The position numbers and the translations under genes were made by a program. From Candidatus Pacearchaeota archaeon RBG_13_36_9 (GTDB lineage: Archaea; Nanobdellota; Nanobdellia; Pacearchaeales; GW2011-AR1), in NCBI GenBank assembly GCA_001786395.1, contig MFWN01000024.1:27697-73493 (forward strand): 45,797 nt of DNA. The letters run 5' to 3'. The notes below the pieces were generated by a model that was not told the origin of the DNA, did no database searches, and was given only the letters and a program-made list of their open reading frames with translations. Within the stretch, counting starts at the first letter, position 1; each line of letters starts with the position of its first letter. This document shows positions 32,901 through 41,489 of this stretch, one piece after another.

Positions 32901-34127
32901 GTAAAGACTTCAGATTCTTCTGGGCAGCCTACATTTATCGGGAGGGTAGATGAAGGAGGGGAGTATGTAAGCTATTGGTATATTGGGAAAAAAACTGGAG
33001 AAGGCAGGGTAGAAGTGGGATTAGGAGACGGGGTTAATTACTCTATTTTTCACTCAATAAGAGATGTAGACGACAATCAGTGGCACCAAGTGATTTGGAT
33101 AAGAAATGACGGGGGTCAAGAAATCTACATAGACGGGATAAACAGCACATATGAAGCGAGATTTGATGGCCCCATAGGGGACATTAATATTTCAACAGAT
33201 GTTTATATCGGAGGAGATCCTGAAAGCGAAGACTATTACTTTAATGGTAGCATAGATGACTTACTGTTATTTAATAAGAGCCTATCAAGAGAAGAGATAC
33301 TAGGATTATATGCTAACCAATCTTTAAAGTACATTGGAATTAATTTTACCAATCTGCAAGAAAAAAATTATTTATTCAGAGCATATTCCCAGGATTATGG
33401 TGGGAGGGTTAACCTGACTGAAGAAAGGTTTGTTTTGATTAATTTCAGTTACGCTGAAGCGAATTTTACTAATTCTACAAACTCTACTCCTCCTGCGCCC
33501 CCTGGCGGAGATGGCGGGAGCACGCCTCCTAATTGCATGCCTCTATGGTCCTGTAATCAGTGGTCTGATTGCATAGACGGAAAACAGACAAGAATCTGTA
33601 CAAATCCAGATTCAGATTGTAAAGCACGCCCTGACATAGAAAGAAGTTGTAAAGTTAAAGATATTGAAAAAAATGGCAAAAATGATACTTTATTTGATAT
33701 AAGCCTGCAGATAATTAAGGATAAGATTTTTCCTAATGAAAATTTATCTGTAGCAATGACTTTAATTAATCTGGGCATTCCCGGCAAGGTAAATGCAAAT
33801 TTACATTATAGGATTGTTAGCTCATCCGGGGAGATGGTTTACGAAGAAAAAGAAGTAGTTCCTGTTGAAACTCAGATAGAGTTTATAAAAACGATAAATA
33901 CCTATGATTTGGAACAGGGAAACTACAGGCTTTTAGTAGACTTAAGTTATGAAGGCCAGATAGAGCCTGCAAATGCACAAGGCAGCTTTAGCATAGGCAA
34001 TGGGTTTTTGTTGGGGTCTGTCCAGAGAGTGTTCGTTTATATTTTGTCCCTGTTTTTCTTAACATTAATTTCTTTAACATCATACCTTCTTCTTAGGGAG
34101 CTGAAAAAAAGAAGGGCAAAGTTTTAA
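29964..34127 (+). CDS. Surface protein: beta-helix, LamG-like, TSP1-like, CARDB, TM
   Basis: Large surface protein of 1387 residues. N-terminal hydrophobic helix (about 17-37), a beta domain, then a Ser/Glu/Asn-rich linker (about 150-295). A right-handed parallel beta-helix of NosD type follows (about 365-700) with repeated YGIY/NNSI-NN-turns after ITLDCQGH. A LamG/concanavalin-like domain lies at about 907-1115 (LLGWWRMDD to DLLLFNKSLSREEI), which often binds sugars. A TSP1-like segment MPLWSCNQWSDC is near 1190, a CARDB-like domain near 1243-1340 and a TM helix near 1354-1378 with a basic tail. The last three parts match the protein at 21255. GAGGCAG precedes the ATG. Probably a glycan-binding adhesin or receptor. 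Confidence 0.87.
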   Translation: MSRLFVKRVYSQNLVLGAGIVFLLSITFILLILPKFNMFAVQYSDAEKILIPEVGAEKEIEYYGYKYSNSSGIIVSALSEIHCSWKSAGEDDSWKECEAVFEIEDSNRVKSRLYSPKVELNFADKINVKNIEISYSQDFEIERETYIQSGAEETAQEVGRGKERKTGLFSASNQGKLKRPVERTLETEKKVFLKDEKLSFKKRKFTDFSDFSESVTENHNLSLSSSTEGVSPPVRGEISEQNLSGSYQESENNGSNLETNNSGSNVSAQKSLESSDNFSEALKNYSENYEEGSQGHNLLSGFSLFSDTELSTEEPFAVRVRFEIPKYSSNQFDFKIYEEGFEASIDPDVSGCGSLDSENGVYLLEEDVEAAQICFIISENNITLDCQGHRITYSFSGEGYGIYSSANFTTIRNCFITDGNFTGNGSAVYLLDSENSLVENNTILTYLDYLEGVYVSGDSNIITNNNITTYGRYAYAVYFTNSFNNSVINNSLRTYYWDSYGIFLDSSSGNQIRWNNATTFEAEAYGIRMYNSSYNLVSYNNITAIEELGYPFYLASDSNYNNLSNNELAVYVKDNAAIYVDSDYNYFKSNNLTSHGNVAFGIHIRPEASNNTFQNNQILTYGDDSYGVYFESGSNNVFLDNIFVTHGYYGFVFLISGSNFNSFFNNSLFTYGLWSPCVLIEGPSNGNLFSGIRAVTNNSFSEIFYAYNYYVNFSVQDSYINASYPATEEVYLESSLTDSVWNFTNVTTFDSRWDIATSGELIVSNYLDIFTNFTNGSYVSADILLSDKNFNEIFSGQTNRNGSLSKILLDYIQNTPDNITGYSNYSLNVSLGWESFSLSLNLSQSHSLFFTFDSGLYQQYNEEVYPRISFMDPTPANETIRNSTSFFVNVTANDSESNISMFMDFDGSLLGWWRMDDIGERGEILDYLGRNNAAAHGNARRSSDGKLGKSFIFEGNGDYINLGNSSILSLEHNFSISFWVKTSDSSGQPTFIGRVDEGGEYVSYWYIGKKTGEGRVEVGLGDGVNYSIFHSIRDVDDNQWHQVIWIRNDGGQEIYIDGINSTYEARFDGPIGDINISTDVYIGGDPESEDYYFNGSIDDLLLFNKSLSREEILGLYANQSLKYIGINFTNLQEKNYLFRAYSQDYGGRVNLTEERFVLINFSYAEANFTNSTNSTPPAPPGGDGGSTPPNCMPLWSCNQWSDCIDGKQTRICTNPDSDCKARPDIERSCKVKDIEKNGKNDTLFDISLQIIKDKIFPNENLSVAMTLINLGIPGKVNANLHYRIVSSSGEMVYEEKEVVPVETQIEFIKTINTYDLEQGNYRLLVDLSYEGQIEPANAQGSFSIGNGFLLGSVQRVFVYILSLFFLTLISLTSYLLLRELKKRRAKF

Positions 34128-34183
34128 TTATTTTCTCATCAGGCTTTTTAATCTTTACAAAGGTTTATAAATCATTTTTTAAT

Positions 34184-34210
34184 AGTATTACTGAGTAATA
34201 CTTAGTAATA
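34184..34210. promoter_or_regulatory. RHH-type operator: AGTATTACT palindrome plus third half-site
   Basis: AGTATTACT (34184-34192), one central base, AGTAATACT (34194-34202) form a perfect 19-base palindrome. A third half-site AGTAATA begins at 34204, ten bases (one helical turn) after the previous one. Tandem sites at one-turn spacing suit ribbon-helix-helix dimers. It abuts a TATA-like TATTTAAAAAG near 34209-34219, so binding should repress the gene at 34254. Confidence 0.6.
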
Positions 34211-34253
34211 TTTAAAAAGCAGGTGTTTTTTGTATATAAAAAGAGAGGCATAA

Positions 34254-34406
34254 ATGAAAGAGAGAGCGAGTTTTACTTGTGACAAGGAAACATTGAGGGT
34301 TCTAGATGAATTAGTGAAATCCGGCAGATACAGGAACAGGAGCCATGCTCTTGAAGAGGCAGTGAAACTTCTTAAGGACAGGGAAAAAAAGGAGGGGCGA
34401 AAATGA
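34254..34406 (+). CDS. Ribbon-helix-helix (CopG-like) regulator
   Basis: A 50-residue protein. It starts MKERASFTCDKETLRVLDEL, with beta strand RASFTC then helix ETLRVLDELVKSG, a turn YRNRSHALEEAV and second helix VKLLKDREKK, the plain CopG/RHH fold for a dimeric DNA binder. Its stop overlaps the giant surface gene start (ATGA), so the two are translationally coupled. The palindrome at 34184-34210 upstream is probably its own operator, making the pair self-regulated. GAGAGGC sits a few bases before the ATG. Confidence 0.85.
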   Translation: MKERASFTCDKETLRVLDELVKSGRYRNRSHALEEAVKLLKDREKKEGRK

Positions 34407-37400
34407 ACAGGAAAAGCATGGCTAAGATAGGAGCAATAAGCATTGTTGCAATTGTTCTTATAGCGATTATTTTGGTGGTGGTGGTTACTTTATTCAGTTC
34501 AGCCTTAATAGACAAGCAGGAATATTATTTGGGAGAGAGCATCAAGTTTAATATGGAGAATCTCGGGGATTACAAGCTTAAGATAACTACTCCTTCGACT
34601 TCTCTGATTAGGCTGGGAAGCAACGATGTTTTTATTTTCAGGCCTCAAGAGGCGGGTAATTATTCTGTGGAGCTTTGGAGAGGCGGGGGGAAACAGGATT
34701 ATTATTTTGAAGTTTTGTGGAATGGGACAGAAAACAATCCACCTGGAAATGAAACTGGACAGAATGATACTGAAGAAAATGAAACTGGCAGTTACGAGGA
34801 AGAAAAGCCTTTTGGATACGATGCAATTAAGATAGGCGAAAGTGTTAACTGGAGCATAGAAAGAGTTATTGAAAGCACTGTGAGAACTAAAATAGTTGTT
34901 CCTGATGCTGCTGAAAATATTAAGGTGTATAAGGCAACTGCTGCAGGAAAACAGGAAATTGAGTTTGAGGTTAGAGATTCTGTTTTTGGCGAGATATTGG
35001 ATGTTATTAACAAAAGAAATGAAAAAGAGGTCATTTTTCAGGCAAGTGGCAGGATTGTTGTTGAGTATACAACCAAAGGGCCAGAAAAGCAGGAAAAAAA
35101 GCTAGACGAGAGAACAAAAGAAATCAAGATAGGCTCTCCAGAGGGAGTTAATTATGAAAATGTCTTGGCTTATACTGAGATAGAAGCCAGCAGCAGGCAT
35201 TTTATCAGTGTTTATTGGAAAGAAGAAAAAAAGTTTGTGGATTTTAGATCTTATGATTTAAATGAAGATGGCAAGGTAGATAGGATTGAGTGGATTGTGC
35301 CCCATTTGTCTGAGCAGACCTTTGAAATAGTAGTGATAAGCAAGGCAGAGCATCTGGATCCTGGGAGAAATTTTATTTCAGATGTTTATAGCAATGTGAG
35401 CGTCAAGGATAGTATTTGGCAGGAAATTCCAGGGGGGAATTATTTAAGAGTAACTTTTGAAAAAAACCTGACAAATGGAAATGATATTACTTTATATGCA
35501 AGAGGAAGCGGAAAAGTAGAGGTTTATGAGAAAAATGGAAATGAGAAATTAATGGAGCTGGATATTAATGGGGAAAACTGGTATAAAGAATATTTCAGAG
35601 AATATTTATTTCAAGACAGTTTTGACTTGCTTATTTTTGGGAGTGTGGAGCTGGATTATGTTATTGACCCTACCCTTACAAATAGCCCTATTGGATATAC
35701 TGATCCGGGAAGTGACTGGGTAAATGAAACAGGGGGTTATTCAGATGGGGGATATTACGCCCAGGCAACTGCCCAGAATAAATACCTTATCTATTATAAC
35801 TATAGTTTCAGCATTCCAACTGGCTCTACTATCAACAGCGTAATGATAAGAGTTGATCAGTGGGCTTCAGATGGAAGTGATTACCATACTGTTGAAGTCA
35901 GCTGGGATGGCGGGGCTGCCTGGGGAAGCGCCACTGCACTTCCTGCCTCTTCAACAGAAAGAACTGATTGGGTGAATGTGACAAGCAATACCACCTGGAC
36001 AGTGGATAAGTTGAACAATACTAATTTTCAGGTGAGATTAAGAACCCAGGCTTCAGGCAAGCCTGCTGATTACTGGAGAGTGGATTGGGTGCCTGTGGAA
36101 GTTATTTATACAGAGCCAATTTCTGCGCTTTCAGTTTCTTTAAACAGCCCTATTGATTACTGGAACTACAGCGCCTATAATGTTTATTTTAATTACACTC
36201 CCTCAAGCACAGGAACTTTCATAAACTGCAGCCTATGGGATAATTCTTCAGGCACTTTTTCTCCGCAGGTTTATAATTCAACTGCGATAATAAATGGGAC
36301 CAGCAACCTTCTAAACAAGACTTATTCTTCAGATGGTTCATATTTATGGAATATAAGGTGCTGTGACAACACTAACTGCACTTTTTATTATTTCAACAGG
36401 ACATTTACGCTAGACACTGCTTATCCCACAGTCAATATAATAAGCCCGCCTGACAACAATTTTTCAGACTCTCCTTATGGAGTTGTTTTTACTTATAATG
36501 TTACAGATACTAGCGGAATTGTTAACTGCTCTCTGGTAATTGATGGAACTTTTGCTGATACAGATTCCACTGTGTCAACTTCTGTAAATCAAAATTTCAC
36601 TTACGGGCTTTCAAGCGGGCTTCATAACTGGAGCGTAAATTGCTCAGATTATGCAGGAAATCAGAATTCAAGCTCTACCAGAACAATTAATATCTCTGTT
36701 GCAGAGCAGGATTGGGGTGCAACGTGGTACGAGACATCTACTTCAACTTACACTTCAACAGCATATATAAACCTTGAGAATGTTAGAGATGGTACTGCCA
36801 ACTGGATGAATGCAACTATTGCTTCTAAGGGACTTTACACAATGGTTTCTGCAACCTCCCCTTTTATGGGCGGGCAGGGCGGCTTGCTGGAAGCAAGCTC
36901 TTCAGTCTCTTTTTTAAGCTACTTCTTAGTCCCAGACAACAAGGGGTATGTTACCTGGAAGGTTTATATTTCCAACAGTTCTGGAGATACATTACTATGC
37001 CAGAGTGGAAATGATGTTACAGGCGGCACAAGAATAGCAACAGTCGGCAGCAACACTTCTGTTTCTGGCTCATGCAACTCTCCTGCTTACGATTTGAGAG
37101 TTCAAGGCACAGACAGAATAAAACTTGTTTTGAATCTTTATAACGATGCGGTTTCAGCAGGGTCTTTTATACATTACTGGGATGACATTTTTCCTTCTCA
37201 GGTCGACTTGGGGAATTTTTCAACCTTGGGGATTCTTTATACAGATTTGTTTGCTCCAACAACTGATTTAAGCATAAACACTGGGGAGCAGTTCAATGTT
37301 TCCTGCGAAGTCAACTGCTCTGTTGGAAGATGCATGAACACTAAAGTTTATGTTCAATACAATACTTCTTCTTCTGACTGGGCAAATGTAAGCAGCTCTG

Positions 37401-40400
37401 GAAACTTAATCTTAGCTTCAGGGCAGACAAACGGGCACAGCTTAGGGAATGTCAATACCACTACTGTCTGGACTAATTTTACTTTGCAAGGAAATGCAGC
37501 CTCGGTAAATAATATAAGGTGCATAGGCATCTCTAATTATTCTATAGACTATGGCGAGACAACAAGGCAAATTACAGTCTCGGCAGCAAATCTTGCTCCA
37601 AATGTCATAGCGGTAACACAAAACAATTACTGGAGAAATGAATCTAGCATTGTGCTTTATTACAATGCAAGCGATGACAATAATTTGTTAGCCAACTGCT
37701 CGCTTTATCTAAACGGGCAATTGAATCAGACAAATTCTTCTGCTTTGCTTGATGCCCAGACAAATAACTTTACTATAAGTGCTATAGCTGATGGTTCTTA
37801 TAACTGGAGCGTGCAGTGTTTTGATACTGCTTCTTTGTCTAACTGGTCGCAGAACAGGACATTTTATATTGATACCTCTTTTCCCGGGCTTATTCTTAAT
37901 TATCCAGGCATAGATGATGTTTTATATATTAGTACTGTTAGTTTCAACTTCACTGCAACAGATAATATGGTTTTGAATATAACCTGCAACCTTACTGTAG
38001 ACGGCAGTGTTGTCGATGCCAATTTTAATGTTACTAATGGGACAATGGTCAACAGGACACGTACGGGGATAGGTATCGGAGACCATCTCTGGAATGTAAC
38101 TTGCTGGGACAGGGCAGGCAATATAAATAAAAGTGAGACAAGAAACTTTACTATAACTGACCTGCCGCCGACTGTTTTGTTGATAGAGCCTAATAACAGC
38201 TACTGGCATAATGAATCGAATATTACTCTTTATTACAATGCATCTGATAATAATAATTTAGCCAATTGCTCGCTTTATCTTAACGGGCAGTTCAACCAGT
38301 CCAATAGTTCTGCAATATTAAACGGAGAGCTTAGCAATTTCACCATTCCTTTTATAGCAGACGGAGAGTATAACTGGACTGTTAACTGTACAGATAATGC
38401 AGGGCTTAACACCAGCTCCTCTAAGAGAACATTTTACATAGATACAATTTTTCCTGAAGTTGATTTGAATGCTCCCCGGGACAATAATTTTTCCTTAACC
38501 TCCAGCGTTTATTTTAATTTCACTGCAACAGATAACCTTGATACAAATTTAACCTGCAACCTTACTATTAACAGCGCAGTGACTGGGGGCAGCAATTTTA
38601 ATGCAAGCAATGGAACGCTTACCAACAAGCTTGTTACTGGATTGACTGATGGAGATAAATACTGGAATGTCACCTGTATTGACAATGCAGGAAACTTAAA
38701 CACGAGCCGGACATGGATGTTAAACGTTACAGTGTACCCTTCTGTTGCCCTGAATACTTCAGATAACTCTTTTTTTAATTATTCTGATATTTACCTTAAT
38801 TATACGCCGAGCGACAATACCAATTTAAGCAATTGCTCGCTTTATCTTAACGGGCAGTTCAATCAAACTAACTCTTCCAGAGTCTTAAACGGGCAGATGA
38901 ATAACTTCAGCCTTTTGGCTGGAAGCGGCTATTATAACTGGAGTGTTGTTTGTTATGACTATATTGGCTTGAAAAACTGGTCTGCAAACAGGACATTTAC
39001 TGTGGACTTGGCATATCCTACTATAAACCTATCCTATCCACTTCCTAACCAGACTATTTATGATGCTACAGTTTATTTTAACTACACTGCCGTAGATGAT
39101 TTAGATACTTCCATAGAGTGCAACTTAACTGTAAATAACAGCGTTCTTAATTATACCTTTGCTGTAAATGGCAGCGTTACTTCAATCCCTATAACTTTCA
39201 CCCGGGGGGGATTTAAGATGTGGAATGTCAGCTGCTGGGACAATGCAGGCAACTTAAATTACAGCGAGACAAGAAACTTTACTCTTTATCTTCCTCCGAA
39301 GGTTAACCTGAGCAGACCTGACAATAATTACTGGAATAATGAGAGCAGCATAGTGTTGTTTTATAACATAACAGAATATAATGCAAACATTGTAAACACA
39401 ACTTTGTATATTAACGGGCAGGTTAACCAGACAAATAGTTCTGAAGTCTCTACCACCGGAGAAAATAATTTTACAATAGAATATTTGGCAGATGGAGCTT
39501 ATAATTGGACAGTTATAGTTAAGGATATAGAGAATCTTATCGGCACAACAGTCAATAGGACTTTTTACATTGATACTTTGCCTCCCAATGTAACCCTTAG
39601 TCAGCCAGGAGATTATTCCACTGTTGACACAAATAATGTCAGTTTTAATTTTACTGTCTATGACAACCTTGCCCCCAACCTGACCTGCAATTTGAGCATT
39701 TCAGGATTTGTTGAGGATGAATTCATGGATATGGTTATAACAGAAGGGCAAGCTACTGCAAGGTATATGCTTCTTCATGATGGAGATTATTACTGGAGCG
39801 TCGAGTGCATGGATCTTGCAGGGAACTATAACATTACAGAAGAATGGAATTTTACAGTTGAAGCACCTCCAAATGTGACTTTAGTTTCGCCTGAACCTGA
39901 TTATAGGACAAACAGCTCGAACATTACTTTTGTTTATTTGCCAGAGGATTATTATCCGATGATTCAGTGCGATCTTTACATTGATGGCTTGTTTAATGAT
40001 ACTGATGAGGGTATAGAAGAAAATGAGAACAACCAGTTCGATGTTTATTATATCTCTGAAGGAAATCATAACTGGACTGTCAACTGCACTGATTCGGATT
40101 GGAACACTTTCCAGCCAGATGTCCGCTTTTTTACAATTGATAAAACACCTCCTAATGTTAATTTGATGCTTCCTTTAAATGACTCTGGAATTGATTTTAA
40201 TGAAGGCAATATAACTTTTTGGTGGAATGCAACAGACCTTTTAGATTCACAGTTGAAATGCGATTTGAGGATAGATGGCAATAAGCAAGGAGCTACTAAG
40301 GATGTAACTTCTGGAACCCCTTATCAGGAAGATATAGATACTTTAACAGAAGGGGGGCATTATTGGAACGTGACTTGCTGGGACAGAGCAGGCAATACTA

Positions 40401-41350
40401 ATACAAGCGCTCCCTGGATATTCAATTTCACTTATCCTGATTTTTTTATCAATTTAACTTATTTTATTTTTAATACAACCTCTCCTGCAGAGGATGACCT
40501 AGTTTTGATTAATGCCACAATAAGAAATTTGGGAGGGGCTGATGTGGATAGCTTTGTAGTTCAGTTTTATGATGGAGACCCTGATTCGGGGGGGGTACAA
40601 ATAAATGGAAACAAAACTTTGAGTATCTTAAGGTACAATACAACTGAGACTAATGTTGTATGGACAGCAGACAGGGGAGACAGCCAGATTTATGTGGTTA
40701 TAGACCCGACAGTATCTTCTGGAGGGCTGTTAGACGAGTGGAACGAAACTAATAATGAGGTGAACAGAAGCATTATTGTGGGCTCTTGGTACGTGCTGTA
40801 TGGCAACGTGACTTCTGAGAGCATTTATGTATTGGATGATGAAACGAGCAGGGTTATTAAATGGTTTGCAAATGATACTTATAATGGCAGCATTTTCGTT
40901 GCAGACGAAGAAAGCATTATTTCCTGGGCAGATGTCCAGGCCATTGGAAAAAACGAAACTGGCGGAAATACCAGCAATGATTTCGCAGATATTGATGCTC
41001 TTTTGGAAATGAGCGGATTCAGCGATTCAGTTTACAATGTTTTTACAGATAGTGGGACCACAAGAGACAGAGCTACCTTTTTGATATTCCAGAAACAGGT
41101 GAACTATGTGCCTGTTGCTAATTCAACCAACAATACTAATTTCGTCACTGGAATACTCTGGGATATGTTAGATGATGAAGACGGGCAATACAGCCAGGCT
41201 GATGAAGAAGATTTGGTTTTTACTTCCAAAATTAATAAGGGTGCAGTGGGGGCTTATGGAGCGTATGATTATGAAGTAAGGATTCCAGCTGCATTAAGAG
41301 AGTATAAAGGAACAGACTCAGAAGTTGCAATTTATATAGAGCTATACTAG
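34403..41350 (+). CDS. Giant Ig-repeat surface protein, 2315 residues
   Basis: N-terminal membrane helix (about 12-33), which is a signal anchor; then an N-terminal beta domain, an acidic linker, a conserved module seen in such archaeal proteins (about 145-425, NWSIERVIESTVRTKIVVPD), and a beta domain ending near 575. About thirteen Ig-like domains follow, the last ten alternating as two types (see repeat at 37597). Then a CARDB domain (about 2010-2110) and a terminal domain (about 2126-2315, WYVLYGNVTSESIYVLDDE) related to the secreted proteins at 42237 and 43122. Very many N-glycosylation sequons. No C-terminal TM. GGAGGGG precedes the ATG. Likely a main surface or stalk protein. Confidence 0.87.
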   Translation: MNRKSMAKIGAISIVAIVLIAIILVVVVTLFSSALIDKQEYYLGESIKFNMENLGDYKLKITTPSTSLIRLGSNDVFIFRPQEAGNYSVELWRGGGKQDYYFEVLWNGTENNPPGNETGQNDTEENETGSYEEEKPFGYDAIKIGESVNWSIERVIESTVRTKIVVPDAAENIKVYKATAAGKQEIEFEVRDSVFGEILDVINKRNEKEVIFQASGRIVVEYTTKGPEKQEKKLDERTKEIKIGSPEGVNYENVLAYTEIEASSRHFISVYWKEEKKFVDFRSYDLNEDGKVDRIEWIVPHLSEQTFEIVVISKAEHLDPGRNFISDVYSNVSVKDSIWQEIPGGNYLRVTFEKNLTNGNDITLYARGSGKVEVYEKNGNEKLMELDINGENWYKEYFREYLFQDSFDLLIFGSVELDYVIDPTLTNSPIGYTDPGSDWVNETGGYSDGGYYAQATAQNKYLIYYNYSFSIPTGSTINSVMIRVDQWASDGSDYHTVEVSWDGGAAWGSATALPASSTERTDWVNVTSNTTWTVDKLNNTNFQVRLRTQASGKPADYWRVDWVPVEVIYTEPISALSVSLNSPIDYWNYSAYNVYFNYTPSSTGTFINCSLWDNSSGTFSPQVYNSTAIINGTSNLLNKTYSSDGSYLWNIRCCDNTNCTFYYFNRTFTLDTAYPTVNIISPPDNNFSDSPYGVVFTYNVTDTSGIVNCSLVIDGTFADTDSTVSTSVNQNFTYGLSSGLHNWSVNCSDYAGNQNSSSTRTINISVAEQDWGATWYETSTSTYTSTAYINLENVRDGTANWMNATIASKGLYTMVSATSPFMGGQGGLLEASSSVSFLSYFLVPDNKGYVTWKVYISNSSGDTLLCQSGNDVTGGTRIATVGSNTSVSGSCNSPAYDLRVQGTDRIKLVLNLYNDAVSAGSFIHYWDDIFPSQVDLGNFSTLGILYTDLFAPTTDLSINTGEQFNVSCEVNCSVGRCMNTKVYVQYNTSSSDWANVSSSGNLILASGQTNGHSLGNVNTTTVWTNFTLQGNAASVNNIRCIGISNYSIDYGETTRQITVSAANLAPNVIAVTQNNYWRNESSIVLYYNASDDNNLLANCSLYLNGQLNQTNSSALLDAQTNNFTISAIADGSYNWSVQCFDTASLSNWSQNRTFYIDTSFPGLILNYPGIDDVLYISTVSFNFTATDNMVLNITCNLTVDGSVVDANFNVTNGTMVNRTRTGIGIGDHLWNVTCWDRAGNINKSETRNFTITDLPPTVLLIEPNNSYWHNESNITLYYNASDNNNLANCSLYLNGQFNQSNSSAILNGELSNFTIPFIADGEYNWTVNCTDNAGLNTSSSKRTFYIDTIFPEVDLNAPRDNNFSLTSSVYFNFTATDNLDTNLTCNLTINSAVTGGSNFNASNGTLTNKLVTGLTDGDKYWNVTCIDNAGNLNTSRTWMLNVTVYPSVALNTSDNSFFNYSDIYLNYTPSDNTNLSNCSLYLNGQFNQTNSSRVLNGQMNNFSLLAGSGYYNWSVVCYDYIGLKNWSANRTFTVDLAYPTINLSYPLPNQTIYDATVYFNYTAVDDLDTSIECNLTVNNSVLNYTFAVNGSVTSIPITFTRGGFKMWNVSCWDNAGNLNYSETRNFTLYLPPKVNLSRPDNNYWNNESSIVLFYNITEYNANIVNTTLYINGQVNQTNSSEVSTTGENNFTIEYLADGAYNWTVIVKDIENLIGTTVNRTFYIDTLPPNVTLSQPGDYSTVDTNNVSFNFTVYDNLAPNLTCNLSISGFVEDEFMDMVITEGQATARYMLLHDGDYYWSVECMDLAGNYNITEEWNFTVEAPPNVTLVSPEPDYRTNSSNITFVYLPEDYYPMIQCDLYIDGLFNDTDEGIEENENNQFDVYYISEGNHNWTVNCTDSDWNTFQPDVRFFTIDKTPPNVNLMLPLNDSGIDFNEGNITFWWNATDLLDSQLKCDLRIDGNKQGATKDVTSGTPYQEDIDTLTEGGHYWNVTCWDRAGNTNTSAPWIFNFTYPDFFINLTYFIFNTTSPAEDDLVLINATIRNLGGADVDSFVVQFYDGDPDSGGVQINGNKTLSILRYNTTETNVVWTADRGDSQIYVVIDPTVSSGGLLDEWNETNNEVNRSIIVGSWYVLYGNVTSESIYVLDDETSRVIKWFANDTYNGSIFVADEESIISWADVQAIGKNETGGNTSNDFADIDALLEMSGFSDSVYNVFTDSGTTRDRATFLIFQKQVNYVPVANSTNNTNFVTGILWDMLDDEDGQYSQADEEDLVFTSKINKGAVGAYGAYDYEVRIPAALREYKGTDSEVAIYIELY
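37597..40430 (+). repeat. Five tandem pairs of alternating Ig-like domains
   Basis: Two domain types alternate, A then B, about 285 bases each. Pairs begin near 37597, 38161, 38738, 39291 and 39867, a period of 553-577 bases. Type A carries NCSLYLNGQFNQTNSS and ends RTFYIDT. Type B carries FNFTATDNL..LTCNLT and ends YWNVTCWDNAGN. In the first three A copies the DNA around CTCGCTTTATCT-AACGGGCA is almost identical, so the array probably grew by duplication of A-B pairs and can recombine. Confidence 0.85.
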
Positions 41351-41373
41351 GGAGATAATGCAAAAGGTTCATT

Positions 41374-41404
41374 GAACTTTGCTGCTTTCAGACAAGCAAA
41401 GTTC
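41374..41404. terminator. Perfect 10-base hairpin after the giant gene
   Basis: GAACTTTGCT (41374-41383), an 11-base loop and AGCAAAGTTC (41395-41404) lie 24 bases after the stop codon. GTTC (41367-41370) could instead pair with the first GAAC, giving two exclusive folds. No T run follows directly, so a terminator role is uncertain. The loop AGACAAGCAAA resembles AGACAAACAAA in the hairpin at 43062. The rest of the gap to 41490 holds nothing clear. Confidence 0.45.
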
Positions 41405-41489
41405 TTCAGTTATTTGGAAATTGTTTGGCTTACTTTAATATAGGGAACAGAGATTTAAAAGCTGGGGGCAAGAGGGTTATGGAACTACC

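Noticed and set aside
34403..41350. PGF-CTERM or other C-terminal sorting signal in the giant protein
   Set aside because: The C terminus is a beta domain ending IYIELY with no hydrophobic helix; attachment is more likely by the N-terminal helix.
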